A stretch of 64,000 nt of DNA from Fulvia fulva (Eukaryota > Ascomycota > Dothideomycetes > Mycosphaerellales > Mycosphaerellaceae): the NCBI RefSeq assembly GCF_020509005.1, contig NC_063012.1:11098001-11162000 (forward strand), in the 5' to 3' direction. Made by a program: the position numbers and the translations under genes. Of this stretch, positions 52,200-61,233 are shown one piece after another. The notes beneath the pieces are model-generated. The model saw nothing but the letters and a program-made list of their open reading frames with translations. It did no database searches and was not told the origin of the DNA. Each line of letters opens with the position of its first letter. The stretch's first letter is position 1.

Positions 52200-54310
52200 T
52201 TTCCCGCCGGTAATTCGATAACGTTAGTACCGCTAGCGTTAGTACCTAGACGTACCGGTATTCCGTACTCGAAGAGCTCGTAGGTACGCTACTATAAGCG
52301 GTAACCGGGCTTACGGCACTTCTTATAGAGGCTCTCGCGTATATAGCGAGTATTCTCGGCTTCGTCTAAGGTCTTACCGAGACTACTCTTAAAGGGCTTA
52401 GGACGGGTCGACTAGGCCTTACGAGGTAGCTTACCGGGAGCTACGCCTACTAGCTTATCGTCCCTATCCTTACCGTCCTTCTTATTATTCTTAGGCTTCT
52501 TATTACGGGGGTAGAGGCCGTCTAAGATCTTAAAGTCTTTATCGGCTTAATAAAGGTTATCGATTATATCGCTAAGAGAGGTTAGCCGATACGTTAGATA
52601 CTTATTAAGGTAGCGGACTATTAGCTTACGTTATAGGTAGTCTATTACGTCTTTACCCTTTAGGCCTAGGATGTTTACGTTCTAGCGCTACTTTAGGTAG
52701 AAGGACTAGAAGGTGTCCTTACCGTCTATCTTTAGAGAGTATATACGCTCGCGGGCTCGGCCTATAGGGTTACGGTTACTATAGCGATTAGCGAGCTCTT
52801 AAATTAGGTCGTTAATACCCTTATATAACTTCTTGTTACTCGTAAGGACGCTAGAGATAGTAGGAATCTTAGGTCCGACTAACTCCTACGCGTCGCTAGG
52901 AGAAGTAAGGAGGTTATAGACGAACTTTAATACTACCTTCTTATTACGGAAGACCGTATAGTCGACGATAGTCTCTAACTCTAAGAGGAACTTCTTAAGG
53001 GAGGGTCCTAATAGCTTACTATTGATAGTACCGATAAACTTCTCGGGCTTATTAATACCGCGCTAAGTCTTAAAGGGCTAGCTAAGTTCGGTATCGTACT
53101 TAACTAGAGACTCGAAGTTATATACCTACTTCTTCTTCTTAGAAGAGCGGCGATAAGCACGGGTATCGCTATCCGACTCCGAGTCCTCCTCTAACTCTAA
53201 ACCTTCGGATAACGGGTCCGAGTCGTTATTATCTAGCTTACGAGAGTGTTTCTTACCCTTCTTAGTTACTCGTCTACCTTCCGCCTTATTATCCTTACCT
53301 CTTAAAGAGTCACGACCGTTCTGTAGTACGCGGCGTTATAATATTACGCGAGATAGCGACGAGCGTATCCTAGACCTACTACGATCCTCGAGTTACTTCT
53401 TAAGCTCGTCGACCTAGTTTTACTATAATTGATTTAGCTCCTAGATGTCGTTCTAGTAGGTTTGAGCCTCTGTCTTATATATATCGAGGTCTAATTCAAG
53501 TGCCCTAATCTTAGAGTCGTCATCGTTAAGCTATTATAGGGCTTCCTTAGCTTACTTCTTTAGAGACTCGTGTAATACTACGAGTACGGCGCTAGAGGAG
53601 GATTTAGGTTAAGCCTTTAGGTTATCGAGTTCCTACTAGACCGTAATAAGCTACTACTTAGCCTAATTCGTCTCTACTCGTACTATACCTAAGTCCTTCT
53701 AATATATATTACGGTACTTAGTAGCTTCCTCCTTCTTAGTCTTCTATATATCGCGGTCCTTAACTAATACGTTATACTCGTTACGTATCTACTATTCGTA
53801 GCTCTTCTATTTCCCGAGTTCCTACCCTACCTTACCTAGTTATTCGTAAAGGATAGTAGCTATCTATATTACATTCCTATACTCTTACTCGGCGCGGCGT
53901 AGGATAAAGTAAATAGCCGCTACTATCTCGGGATCTTATATTAGCCTAACGAGCTAGTTAGCGTCGAGTTAGAGGAAGTTATTAACTAGGATACGGAGGG
54001 TTTCCGCGACTTATTATGTTTCTTCTCCTTCGCCTTCCTCGGTCGCCCCGTCGTTATTATAGTCGACTACCGCTATAGCTATACCGTTAACTTCTTAAAT
54101 CTCGTCGTCGGTAAGGAGGTCGTATAAGTTAAACTTAGTAGGTAGGTAGGTAACTAGGCGCTTAAAGTTCTCGAGTCTCTACTAGATAGCGTCGTTAGTA
54201 GCCTACTACTATTCTTAAGTTTATCCTTAAGTCTATATATTAAATATAGACTCGCGCCGTACTACTAGGTATATAGCTAGTAGCGAGCCTTACTATCCTT
54301 AGGGTCGTAC
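52200..54310 (-). pseudogene. Gypsy-E gag remnant
   Basis: Minus-strand Gag. A degraded zinc knuckle near 52285-52325 reads LYKKCRKPGYRL. Upstream (to the right) are a Lys/Arg-rich linker and Glu/Lys-rich helical segments around 53400-53900. The frame is broken many times. The array lies immediately upstream, at 54316, so it separates the gag start from the Gypsy-E leader. Confidence 0.68.
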
Positions 54311-54469
54311 TATATTGTTAGGAACCGCTGTACGTTATCCCAACCGGGCTTGGATCTTTGCAATGATGTCTCTGACTCGTTGAGAAGGTAGTGGTCCCAA
54401 ACAGTATATAGTGTATACTTGAAATGAGTTGAGCACGAGGCTCCTATCTACTTGCAAAAGAGCGTCGTC

Positions 54470-54475
54470 TATATA
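54470..54475 (-). promoter_or_regulatory. TATA-like box of array LTR
   Basis: TATATA, 39 nt upstream (minus strand) of GTGCTCAA at 54429-54436, which I propose as the transcript 5' end. Repeated in each LTR. Confidence 0.5.
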
Positions 54476-54496
54476 GTGCCGTGTCTTGGCGTAACT

Positions 54497-54603
54497 GATC
54501 AAACTGATCAGACTGATCACTGAGCATACTGATCAGACTGATCACTGAGTCATACTGATCAGACTGAGCGCTCAGTTGCCAAGGTCTCTGAGCTGATCAG
54601 TTT
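54497..54603. promoter_or_regulatory. TGATCA cluster in array U3
   Basis: Seven copies of the palindrome TGATCA within about 105 bp, several in ACTGATCAGACTGATCACTG blocks. In retroelement sense they lie just upstream of the TATA-like box, where enhancer repeats are expected. The same cluster recurs in all five LTRs at 2161-bp steps. Confidence 0.7.
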
Positions 54604-54670
54604 CGGATTCTCCCACTAGTGTCTAGGCATCGATTGGTTGGCTGGAGCTTCCCCATACCGATCCGTAACA

Positions 54671-54685
54671 CCATCCCCCTTCTAG
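54671..54685 (-). promoter_or_regulatory. Polypurine tract of the array element
   Basis: Minus strand AGAAGGGGGATGG directly abuts the LTR. Recurs next to LTR2, LTR3 and LTR4, at the expected 2161-bp steps. Confidence 0.75.
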
Positions 54686-54689
54686 CTTA

Positions 54690-54704
54690 GTTCCGTCCCG
54701 GAAC
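54690..54704. promoter_or_regulatory. CCG-N3-CGG palindrome upstream of the Cys6 ORF
   Basis: GTTCCGTCCCGGAAC has perfect 6-bp arms around TCC. Zn2Cys6 proteins commonly bind paired CGG triplets, and this site lies 46 bp upstream of the ATG of a Cys6 ORF. Copies at 56851-56865, 59012-59026 and 61173-61187. Function is inferred. Confidence 0.4.
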
Positions 54705-54750
54705 TTCTCACATAAGCCCGCTGTTCTTCATCGTTTGCCTGGGCATCGCA

Positions 54751-55341
54751 ATGTCTCCTCCTTCCATTTCTTCCAAAAGTTCCCTCCGTCGACAAGCCCT
54801 TGCTGTCGACATACAACGATCCGGTATCGAGATGGCCCCCTGCCATCACTGTCGGTCCGCTCGAGTCGCTGCCACCGAGCAGCGCCCAAAATGTGTCGTT
54901 TCGCCCCGGTCGGGAAAATGCTCGGAGTGTGTGAGGAAGGGTTACTCTGATTGCGACGTGACCTTATCCGCACCCGAGTGGACGAAGTTTCGCGACGTTC
55001 GTGATGGCCTCCAGCGAGACCTCGAGCGTGCGGAGGAGAAGGAGGTGGAGCTTCTCCATCAGCAGGCCGAGCTCGCTCAGCGCATTATTCGCCAAAAGGC
55101 GAAGAAGATCCGTCTTCGCAAACAGCTTCGCCTCGCGTCCGGCAAGGCCGACGACGCCGTAGCGAAGGAGCTCGAAGATCTCGAGGCGGCGGAGGAGGAA
55201 GAAGTGGAGGAGTCTGCTGGGGTGGAGACCGCGTCGTCGTACAAGGAATTCGATCCTTGGCAGATGTCGGTCCAGGATTGGAACCAGCTGTGCGATCCTT
55301 CTTTTCCTTGGGTCGTGCCTCCTCTGGCCTCATCGTCGTAA
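54751..55341 (+). CDS. 196-aa Cys6 (Zn2Cys6-like) coiled-coil protein, unit 1, antisense to Gag
   Basis: I do not recognise a named family. Six cysteines at residues 31, 34, 48, 57, 60 and 68 give C-x2-C-x13-C-x8-C-x2-C-x7-C, resembling the fungal Zn2Cys6 cluster (usually C-x2-C-x6-C-x5-12-C-x2-C-x6-8-C) except for the long second spacer. Residues 76-129 form a Lys/Arg/Glu-rich coiled-coil-like helix, then an acidic run (140-154) and a Trp-rich C-terminus. Such an order suits a small DNA-binding or RNA-binding dimer; this is inference. The ATG at 54751 follows a pyrimidine-rich leader 80 bp from the LTR. It is convergent with gag. A GTAAGT overlaps the stop, so a 58-nt intron (55338-55395) could move the stop to 55421-55423. 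Identical in four units; alternative: a chance ORF fixed by copying. Confidence 0.68.
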   Translation: MSPPSISSKSSLRRQALAVDIQRSGIEMAPCHHCRSARVAATEQRPKCVVSPRSGKCSECVRKGYSDCDVTLSAPEWTKFRDVRDGLQRDLERAEEKEVELLHQQAELAQRIIRQKAKKIRLRKQLRLASGKADDAVAKELEDLEAAEEEEVEESAGVETASSYKEFDPWQMSVQDWNQLCDPSFPWVVPPLASSS

Positions 55342-55448
55342 GTTATTGTTCCAGTAGTCTTTTATCCGTTGCTGTTGTTGACTTCTGTGTCCTAGGTCAT
55401 CAAATCAAGAAGCCGCTGTTTGATGCCTTTGTCGTCAGGTCGTTTCTG

Positions 55449-56450
55449 CTAGGCAGATTTCGAGAAGAAATCCTCGCATTCCTGGTACGTCTTTGTCGCT
55501 GTCGCCCGATCCATCGCATTGAACTCGCGGCTGACAACATTCTTCTTTGGACAGTCTCTAGCATAGTGGCCTTTCTTTCCACATGCATAGCAAGTTAGAT
55601 CTCTTGTTAACTGCTTGCTTCGTCCGCGCCTTTCCGTGGCGTCGAGTTCCATTGGATCTCCATAATCAGGGTCGTGACTTCTGGCCTTGAAGCCCCCTCT
55701 TCCGCCTCTCGCGGGTCTCTGGAATCCAGGCTGTACGAATCGGTCGTACTTCAATTCCTGGAGTCTCTCGTCGATTTCCTTTGCAGCCTTGACCATCGCG
55801 GCCAAGCTGGTGAGACTGGAGTTTCGAGATAATTCGGCTTTGACGTTGTCCTTCAAGCCTAGGTAGAACTGGGAACGAAACGCTGCGTCGTTCCACTCGA
55901 GGTCGGCGGCATATCCTTGGAACTCAGAGGCGTATACGGCGACTGAGGTGTTTTGTCGGAGTTGTCGGATATGTCGGTCGGCATGAACCTCCTCGTTAGG
56001 TACCCCGTAGAGATCATTCAGTTTGATCTCGAACTCATCGTAGTCGGCAAATATCTTCCGGGTTTCTGTCTTCGGGTTGTCTCCTTCGTCCTGGTTGTTG
56101 AGCCAGTCTTTGAGGTATGGTCTGAATCCCCGGGCTGCCCTGCCCCTTAGGAAGGATGCGGCGTACAAGACCTTAGAGGCCTCGCCATTAAACTGTTGGG
56201 CGTTGAAGTAGAGGTACAGCTGAACCTGCAGCTGAAAAGCCTCCAGCTTCCCTTGTGTCCCATCGAACGTCTCCGGTGGTGACACCTTAGGTGCCTTGGT
56301 GAACTCGTGCATGCTGTTCGAGCTTGCAGAGGGTGTTGATCGTTTTCCGCTTCCAGTAATCGACATTTCGCTCATTCGTTCCGTGATGCCAGTTGACTGT
56401 GGCTGTTGTCGTGACGGACTCCGGGTAGCGTCTCTCCCAGACATATACAA
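55449..56450 (-). CDS. Retrotransposon Gag, 333 aa, unit 1
   Basis: A Ty3/Gypsy-like Gag that would form particles and bind element RNA. Residues about 50-230 form the Gag core (KVSPPETFDGTQGKLEAF, then FLRGRAARGF), followed by an Arg/Gly-rich segment near 245-260 and a CCHC knuckle C287-x2-C290-x4-H295-x4-C300 (CYACGKKGHYARDC). The ATG is 26 bp inside LTR2, right after the candidate primer site, which supports this start; a second Met follows at residue 3. A stop comes 33 residues after the knuckle, where most Gypsy elements run on into protease and RT. Only about 107 bp separate this stop from that of the convergent Cys6 ORF. All four copies are intact and identical. Confidence 0.93.
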   Translation of the reverse strand: MYMSGRDATRSPSRQQPQSTGITERMSEMSITGSGKRSTPSASSNSMHEFTKAPKVSPPETFDGTQGKLEAFQLQVQLYLYFNAQQFNGEASKVLYAASFLRGRAARGFRPYLKDWLNNQDEGDNPKTETRKIFADYDEFEIKLNDLYGVPNEEVHADRHIRQLRQNTSVAVYASEFQGYAADLEWNDAAFRSQFYLGLKDNVKAELSRNSSLTSLAAMVKAAKEIDERLQELKYDRFVQPGFQRPARGGRGGFKARSHDPDYGDPMELDATERRGRSKQLTRDLTCYACGKKGHYARDCPKKNVVSREFNAMDRATATKTYQECEDFFSKSA

Positions 56451-56465
56451 AGGGCCCTGGTGGTG

Positions 56466-56473
56466 GTGCTCAA
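56466..56473 (-). promoter_or_regulatory. Candidate self-priming site of the array element
   Basis: No TGG-type tRNA primer site follows the 5' LTR. Instead, 3 nt inside the LTR boundary, the minus strand reads TTGAGCAC, the exact complement of GTGCTCAA at the proposed transcript start in the LTR. Tf1/sushi-type elements prime in this way from their own RNA 5' end. Equivalent sites recur in every unit. Confidence 0.4.
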
Positions 56474-56476
56474 AGT

Positions 56477-56831
56477 TGTTAGGAACCGCTGTACGTTATC
56501 CCAACCGGGCTTGGATCTTTGCAATGATGTCTCTGACTCGTTGAGAAGGTAGTGGTCCCAAACAGTATATGGTGTATACTTGAAATGAGTTGAGCACGAG
56601 GCTCCTATCTACTTGCAAAAGAGCGTCGTCTATATAGTGCCGTGTCTTGGCGTAACTGATCAAACTGATCAGACTGATCACTGAGCATACTGATCAGACT
56701 GATCACTGAGTCATACTGATCAGACTGAGCGCTCAGTTGCCAAGGTCTCTGAGCTGATCAGTTTCGGATTCTCCCACTAGTGTCTAGGCATCGATTGGTT
56801 GGCTGGAGCTTCCCCATACCGATCCGTAACA
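56477..56831 (-). repeat. Array LTR2
   Basis: Same 355-bp sequence with G at LTR position 95 and T at position 341, as in LTR3 and LTR4. Confidence 0.96.
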
Positions 56832-56911
56832 CCATCCCCCTTCTAGCTTAGTTCCGTCCCGGAACTTCTCACATAAGCCCGCTGTTCTTCATCGTTTGCC
56901 TGGGCATCGCA

Positions 56912-57502
56912 ATGTCTCCTCCTTCCATTTCTTCCAAAAGTTCCCTCCGTCGACAAGCCCTTGCTGTCGACATACAACGATCCGGTATCGAGATGGCCCC
57001 CTGCCATCACTGTCGGTCCGCTCGAGTCGCTGCCACCGAGCAGCGCCCAAAATGTGTCGTTTCGCCCCGGTCGGGAAAATGCTCGGAGTGTGTGAGGAAG
57101 GGTTACTCTGATTGCGACGTGACCTTATCCGCACCCGAGTGGACGAAGTTTCGCGACGTTCGTGATGGCCTCCAGCGAGACCTCGAGCGTGCGGAGGAGA
57201 AGGAGGTGGAGCTTCTCCATCAGCAGGCCGAGCTCGCTCAGCGCATTATTCGCCAAAAGGCGAAGAAGATCCGTCTTCGCAAACAGCTTCGCCTCGCGTC
57301 CGGCAAGGCCGACGACGCCGTAGCGAAGGAGCTCGAAGATCTCGAGGCGGCGGAGGAGGAAGAAGTGGAGGAGTCTGCTGGGGTGGAGACCGCGTCGTCG
57401 TACAAGGAATTCGATCCTTGGCAGATGTCGGTCCAGGATTGGAACCAGCTGTGCGATCCTTCTTTTCCTTGGGTCGTGCCTCCTCTGGCCTCATCGTCGT
57501 AA
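56912..57502 (+). CDS. 196-aa Cys6 coiled-coil protein, unit 2
   Basis: Translation identical to unit 1. Lies between LTR2 and the second gag. Confidence 0.66.
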   Translation: MSPPSISSKSSLRRQALAVDIQRSGIEMAPCHHCRSARVAATEQRPKCVVSPRSGKCSECVRKGYSDCDVTLSAPEWTKFRDVRDGLQRDLERAEEKEVELLHQQAELAQRIIRQKAKKIRLRKQLRLASGKADDAVAKELEDLEAAEEEEVEESAGVETASSYKEFDPWQMSVQDWNQLCDPSFPWVVPPLASSS

Positions 57503-57609
57503 GTTATTGTTCCAGTAGTCTTTTATCCGTTGCTGTTGTTGACTTCTGTGTCCTAGGTCATCAAATCAAGAAGCCGCTGTTTGATGCCTTTGTCGTCAGG
57601 TCGTTTCTG

Positions 57610-58611
57610 CTAGGCAGATTTCGAGAAGAAATCCTCGCATTCCTGGTACGTCTTTGTCGCTGTCGCCCGATCCATCGCATTGAACTCGCGGCTGACAACA
57701 TTCTTCTTTGGACAGTCTCTAGCATAGTGGCCTTTCTTTCCACATGCATAGCAAGTTAGATCTCTTGTTAACTGCTTGCTTCGTCCGCGCCTTTCCGTGG
57801 CGTCGAGTTCCATTGGATCTCCATAATCAGGGTCGTGACTTCTGGCCTTGAAGCCCCCTCTTCCGCCTCTCGCGGGTCTCTGGAATCCAGGCTGTACGAA
57901 TCGGTCGTACTTCAATTCCTGGAGTCTCTCGTCGATTTCCTTTGCAGCCTTGACCATCGCGGCCAAGCTGGTGAGACTGGAGTTTCGAGATAATTCGGCT
58001 TTGACGTTGTCCTTCAAGCCTAGGTAGAACTGGGAACGAAACGCTGCGTCGTTCCACTCGAGGTCGGCGGCATATCCTTGGAACTCAGAGGCGTATACGG
58101 CGACTGAGGTGTTTTGTCGGAGTTGTCGGATATGTCGGTCGGCATGAACCTCCTCGTTAGGTACCCCGTAGAGATCATTCAGTTTGATCTCGAACTCATC
58201 GTAGTCGGCAAATATCTTCCGGGTTTCTGTCTTCGGGTTGTCTCCTTCGTCCTGGTTGTTGAGCCAGTCTTTGAGGTATGGTCTGAATCCCCGGGCTGCC
58301 CTGCCCCTTAGGAAGGATGCGGCGTACAAGACCTTAGAGGCCTCGCCATTAAACTGTTGGGCGTTGAAGTAGAGGTACAGCTGAACCTGCAGCTGAAAAG
58401 CCTCCAGCTTCCCTTGTGTCCCATCGAACGTCTCCGGTGGTGACACCTTAGGTGCCTTGGTGAACTCGTGCATGCTGTTCGAGCTTGCAGAGGGTGTTGA
58501 TCGTTTTCCGCTTCCAGTAATCGACATTTCGCTCATTCGTTCCGTGATGCCAGTTGACTGTGGCTGTTGTCGTGACGGACTCCGGGTAGCGTCTCTCCCA
58601 GACATATACAA
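57610..58611 (-). CDS. Retrotransposon Gag, unit 2
   Basis: Translation identical to unit 1; driven, if at all, from LTR3. Confidence 0.92.
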   Translation of the reverse strand: MYMSGRDATRSPSRQQPQSTGITERMSEMSITGSGKRSTPSASSNSMHEFTKAPKVSPPETFDGTQGKLEAFQLQVQLYLYFNAQQFNGEASKVLYAASFLRGRAARGFRPYLKDWLNNQDEGDNPKTETRKIFADYDEFEIKLNDLYGVPNEEVHADRHIRQLRQNTSVAVYASEFQGYAADLEWNDAAFRSQFYLGLKDNVKAELSRNSSLTSLAAMVKAAKEIDERLQELKYDRFVQPGFQRPARGGRGGFKARSHDPDYGDPMELDATERRGRSKQLTRDLTCYACGKKGHYARDCPKKNVVSREFNAMDRATATKTYQECEDFFSKSA

Positions 58612-58637
58612 AGGGCCCTGGTGGTGGTGCTCAAAGT

Positions 58638-58992
58638 TGTTAGGAACCGCTGTACGTTATCCCAACCGGGCTTGGATCTTTGCAATGATGTCTCTGACTC
58701 GTTGAGAAGGTAGTGGTCCCAAACAGTATATGGTGTATACTTGAAATGAGTTGAGCACGAGGCTCCTATCTACTTGCAAAAGAGCGTCGTCTATATAGTG
58801 CCGTGTCTTGGCGTAACTGATCAAACTGATCAGACTGATCACTGAGCATACTGATCAGACTGATCACTGAGTCATACTGATCAGACTGAGCGCTCAGTTG
58901 CCAAGGTCTCTGAGCTGATCAGTTTCGGATTCTCCCACTAGTGTCTAGGCATCGATTGGTTGGCTGGAGCTTCCCCATACCGATCCGTAACA
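58638..58992 (-). repeat. Array LTR3
   Basis: Identical to LTR2 in all places I compared. Confidence 0.96.
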
Positions 58993-59072
58993 CCATCCCC
59001 CTTCTAGCTTAGTTCCGTCCCGGAACTTCTCACATAAGCCCGCTGTTCTTCATCGTTTGCCTGGGCATCGCA

Positions 59073-59663
59073 ATGTCTCCTCCTTCCATTTCTTCCAAAA
59101 GTTCCCTCCGTCGACAAGCCCTTGCTGTCGACATACAACGATCCGGTATCGAGATGGCCCCCTGCCATCACTGTCGGTCCGCTCGAGTCGCTGCCACCGA
59201 GCAGCGCCCAAAATGTGTCGTTTCGCCCCGGTCGGGAAAATGCTCGGAGTGTGTGAGGAAGGGTTACTCTGATTGCGACGTGACCTTATCCGCACCCGAG
59301 TGGACGAAGTTTCGCGACGTTCGTGATGGCCTCCAGCGAGACCTCGAGCGTGCGGAGGAGAAGGAGGTGGAGCTTCTCCATCAGCAGGCCGAGCTCGCTC
59401 AGCGCATTATTCGCCAAAAGGCGAAGAAGATCCGTCTTCGCAAACAGCTTCGCCTCGCGTCCGGCAAGGCCGACGACGCCGTAGCGAAGGAGCTCGAAGA
59501 TCTCGAGGCGGCGGAGGAGGAAGAAGTGGAGGAGTCTGCTGGGGTGGAGACCGCGTCGTCGTACAAGGAATTCGATCCTTGGCAGATGTCGGTCCAGGAT
59601 TGGAACCAGCTGTGCGATCCTTCTTTTCCTTGGGTCGTGCCTCCTCTGGCCTCATCGTCGTAA
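59073..59663 (+). CDS. 196-aa Cys6 coiled-coil protein, unit 3
   Basis: Translation identical to unit 1. Lies between LTR3 and the third gag. Confidence 0.66.
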   Translation: MSPPSISSKSSLRRQALAVDIQRSGIEMAPCHHCRSARVAATEQRPKCVVSPRSGKCSECVRKGYSDCDVTLSAPEWTKFRDVRDGLQRDLERAEEKEVELLHQQAELAQRIIRQKAKKIRLRKQLRLASGKADDAVAKELEDLEAAEEEEVEESAGVETASSYKEFDPWQMSVQDWNQLCDPSFPWVVPPLASSS

Positions 59664-59770
59664 GTTATTGTTCCAGTAGTCTTTTATCCGTTGCTGTTGT
59701 TGACTTCTGTGTCCTAGGTCATCAAATCAAGAAGCCGCTGTTTGATGCCTTTGTCGTCAGGTCGTTTCTG

Positions 59771-60772
59771 CTAGGCAGATTTCGAGAAGAAATCCTCGCA
59801 TTCCTGGTACGTCTTTGTCGCTGTCGCCCGATCCATCGCATTGAACTCGCGGCTGACAACATTCTTCTTTGGACAGTCTCTAGCATAGTGGCCTTTCTTT
59901 CCACATGCATAGCAAGTTAGATCTCTTGTTAACTGCTTGCTTCGTCCGCGCCTTTCCGTGGCGTCGAGTTCCATTGGATCTCCATAATCAGGGTCGTGAC
60001 TTCTGGCCTTGAAGCCCCCTCTTCCGCCTCTCGCGGGTCTCTGGAATCCAGGCTGTACGAATCGGTCGTACTTCAATTCCTGGAGTCTCTCGTCGATTTC
60101 CTTTGCAGCCTTGACCATCGCGGCCAAGCTGGTGAGACTGGAGTTTCGAGATAATTCGGCTTTGACGTTGTCCTTCAAGCCTAGGTAGAACTGGGAACGA
60201 AACGCTGCGTCGTTCCACTCGAGGTCGGCGGCATATCCTTGGAACTCAGAGGCGTATACGGCGACTGAGGTGTTTTGTCGGAGTTGTCGGATATGTCGGT
60301 CGGCATGAACCTCCTCGTTAGGTACCCCGTAGAGATCATTCAGTTTGATCTCGAACTCATCGTAGTCGGCAAATATCTTCCGGGTTTCTGTCTTCGGGTT
60401 GTCTCCTTCGTCCTGGTTGTTGAGCCAGTCTTTGAGGTATGGTCTGAATCCCCGGGCTGCCCTGCCCCTTAGGAAGGATGCGGCGTACAAGACCTTAGAG
60501 GCCTCGCCATTAAACTGTTGGGCGTTGAAGTAGAGGTACAGCTGAACCTGCAGCTGAAAAGCCTCCAGCTTCCCTTGTGTCCCATCGAACGTCTCCGGTG
60601 GTGACACCTTAGGTGCCTTGGTGAACTCGTGCATGCTGTTCGAGCTTGCAGAGGGTGTTGATCGTTTTCCGCTTCCAGTAATCGACATTTCGCTCATTCG
60701 TTCCGTGATGCCAGTTGACTGTGGCTGTTGTCGTGACGGACTCCGGGTAGCGTCTCTCCCAGACATATACAA
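59771..60772 (-). CDS. Retrotransposon Gag, unit 3
   Basis: Translation identical to unit 1; driven, if at all, from LTR4. Confidence 0.92.
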   Translation of the reverse strand: MYMSGRDATRSPSRQQPQSTGITERMSEMSITGSGKRSTPSASSNSMHEFTKAPKVSPPETFDGTQGKLEAFQLQVQLYLYFNAQQFNGEASKVLYAASFLRGRAARGFRPYLKDWLNNQDEGDNPKTETRKIFADYDEFEIKLNDLYGVPNEEVHADRHIRQLRQNTSVAVYASEFQGYAADLEWNDAAFRSQFYLGLKDNVKAELSRNSSLTSLAAMVKAAKEIDERLQELKYDRFVQPGFQRPARGGRGGFKARSHDPDYGDPMELDATERRGRSKQLTRDLTCYACGKKGHYARDCPKKNVVSREFNAMDRATATKTYQECEDFFSKSA

Positions 60773-60798
60773 AGGGCCCTGGTGGTGGTGCTCAAAGT

Positions 60799-61153
60799 TG
60801 TTAGGAACCGCTGTACGTTATCCCAACCGGGCTTGGATCTTTGCAATGATGTCTCTGACTCGTTGAGAAGGTAGTGGTCCCAAACAGTATATGGTGTATA
60901 CTTGAAATGAGTTGAGCACGAGGCTCCTATCTACTTGCAAAAGAGCGTCGTCTATATAGTGCCGTGTCTTGGCGTAACTGATCAAACTGATCAGACTGAT
61001 CACTGAGCATACTGATCAGACTGATCACTGAGTCATACTGATCAGACTGAGCGCTCAGTTGCCAAGGTCTCTGAGCTGATCAGTTTCGGATTCTCCCACT
61101 AGTGTCTAGGCATCGATTGGTTGGCTGGAGCTTCCCCATACCGATCCGTAACA
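60799..61153 (-). repeat. Array LTR4
   Basis: Identical to LTR2 and LTR3 in all places I compared. Confidence 0.96.
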
Positions 61154-61233
61154 CCATCCCCCTTCTAGCTTAGTTCCGTCCCGGAACTTCTCACATAAGC
61201 CCGCTGTTCTTCATCGTTTGCCTGGGCATCGCA

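Larger units (their letters stand above)
54316..54670 (-). repeat. Array LTR1 (355 bp)
   Basis: TGTTAGGAAC to CCGTAACA on the plus strand. It alone has A at 54410 (LTR position 95); the other four have G. In retroelement sense this is the 3'-most LTR of the array. Confidence 0.96.

Noticed and set aside
54335..54520. 61-aa minus-strand ORF inside each array LTR
   Set aside because: It spans the proposed promoter, TATA box and transcript start, has no domain, and recurs only because the LTR recurs.
54497..54603. Short repeats in the array LTR as a CRISPR array
   Set aside because: The units are overlapping short palindromes without unique spacers, in a fungal LTR.
54728..55598. Other overlapping ORFs of 62-113 aa in each array unit
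   Set aside because: They are shadows of the Cys6 ORF and Gag in other frames, with low-complexity composition and no motifs.
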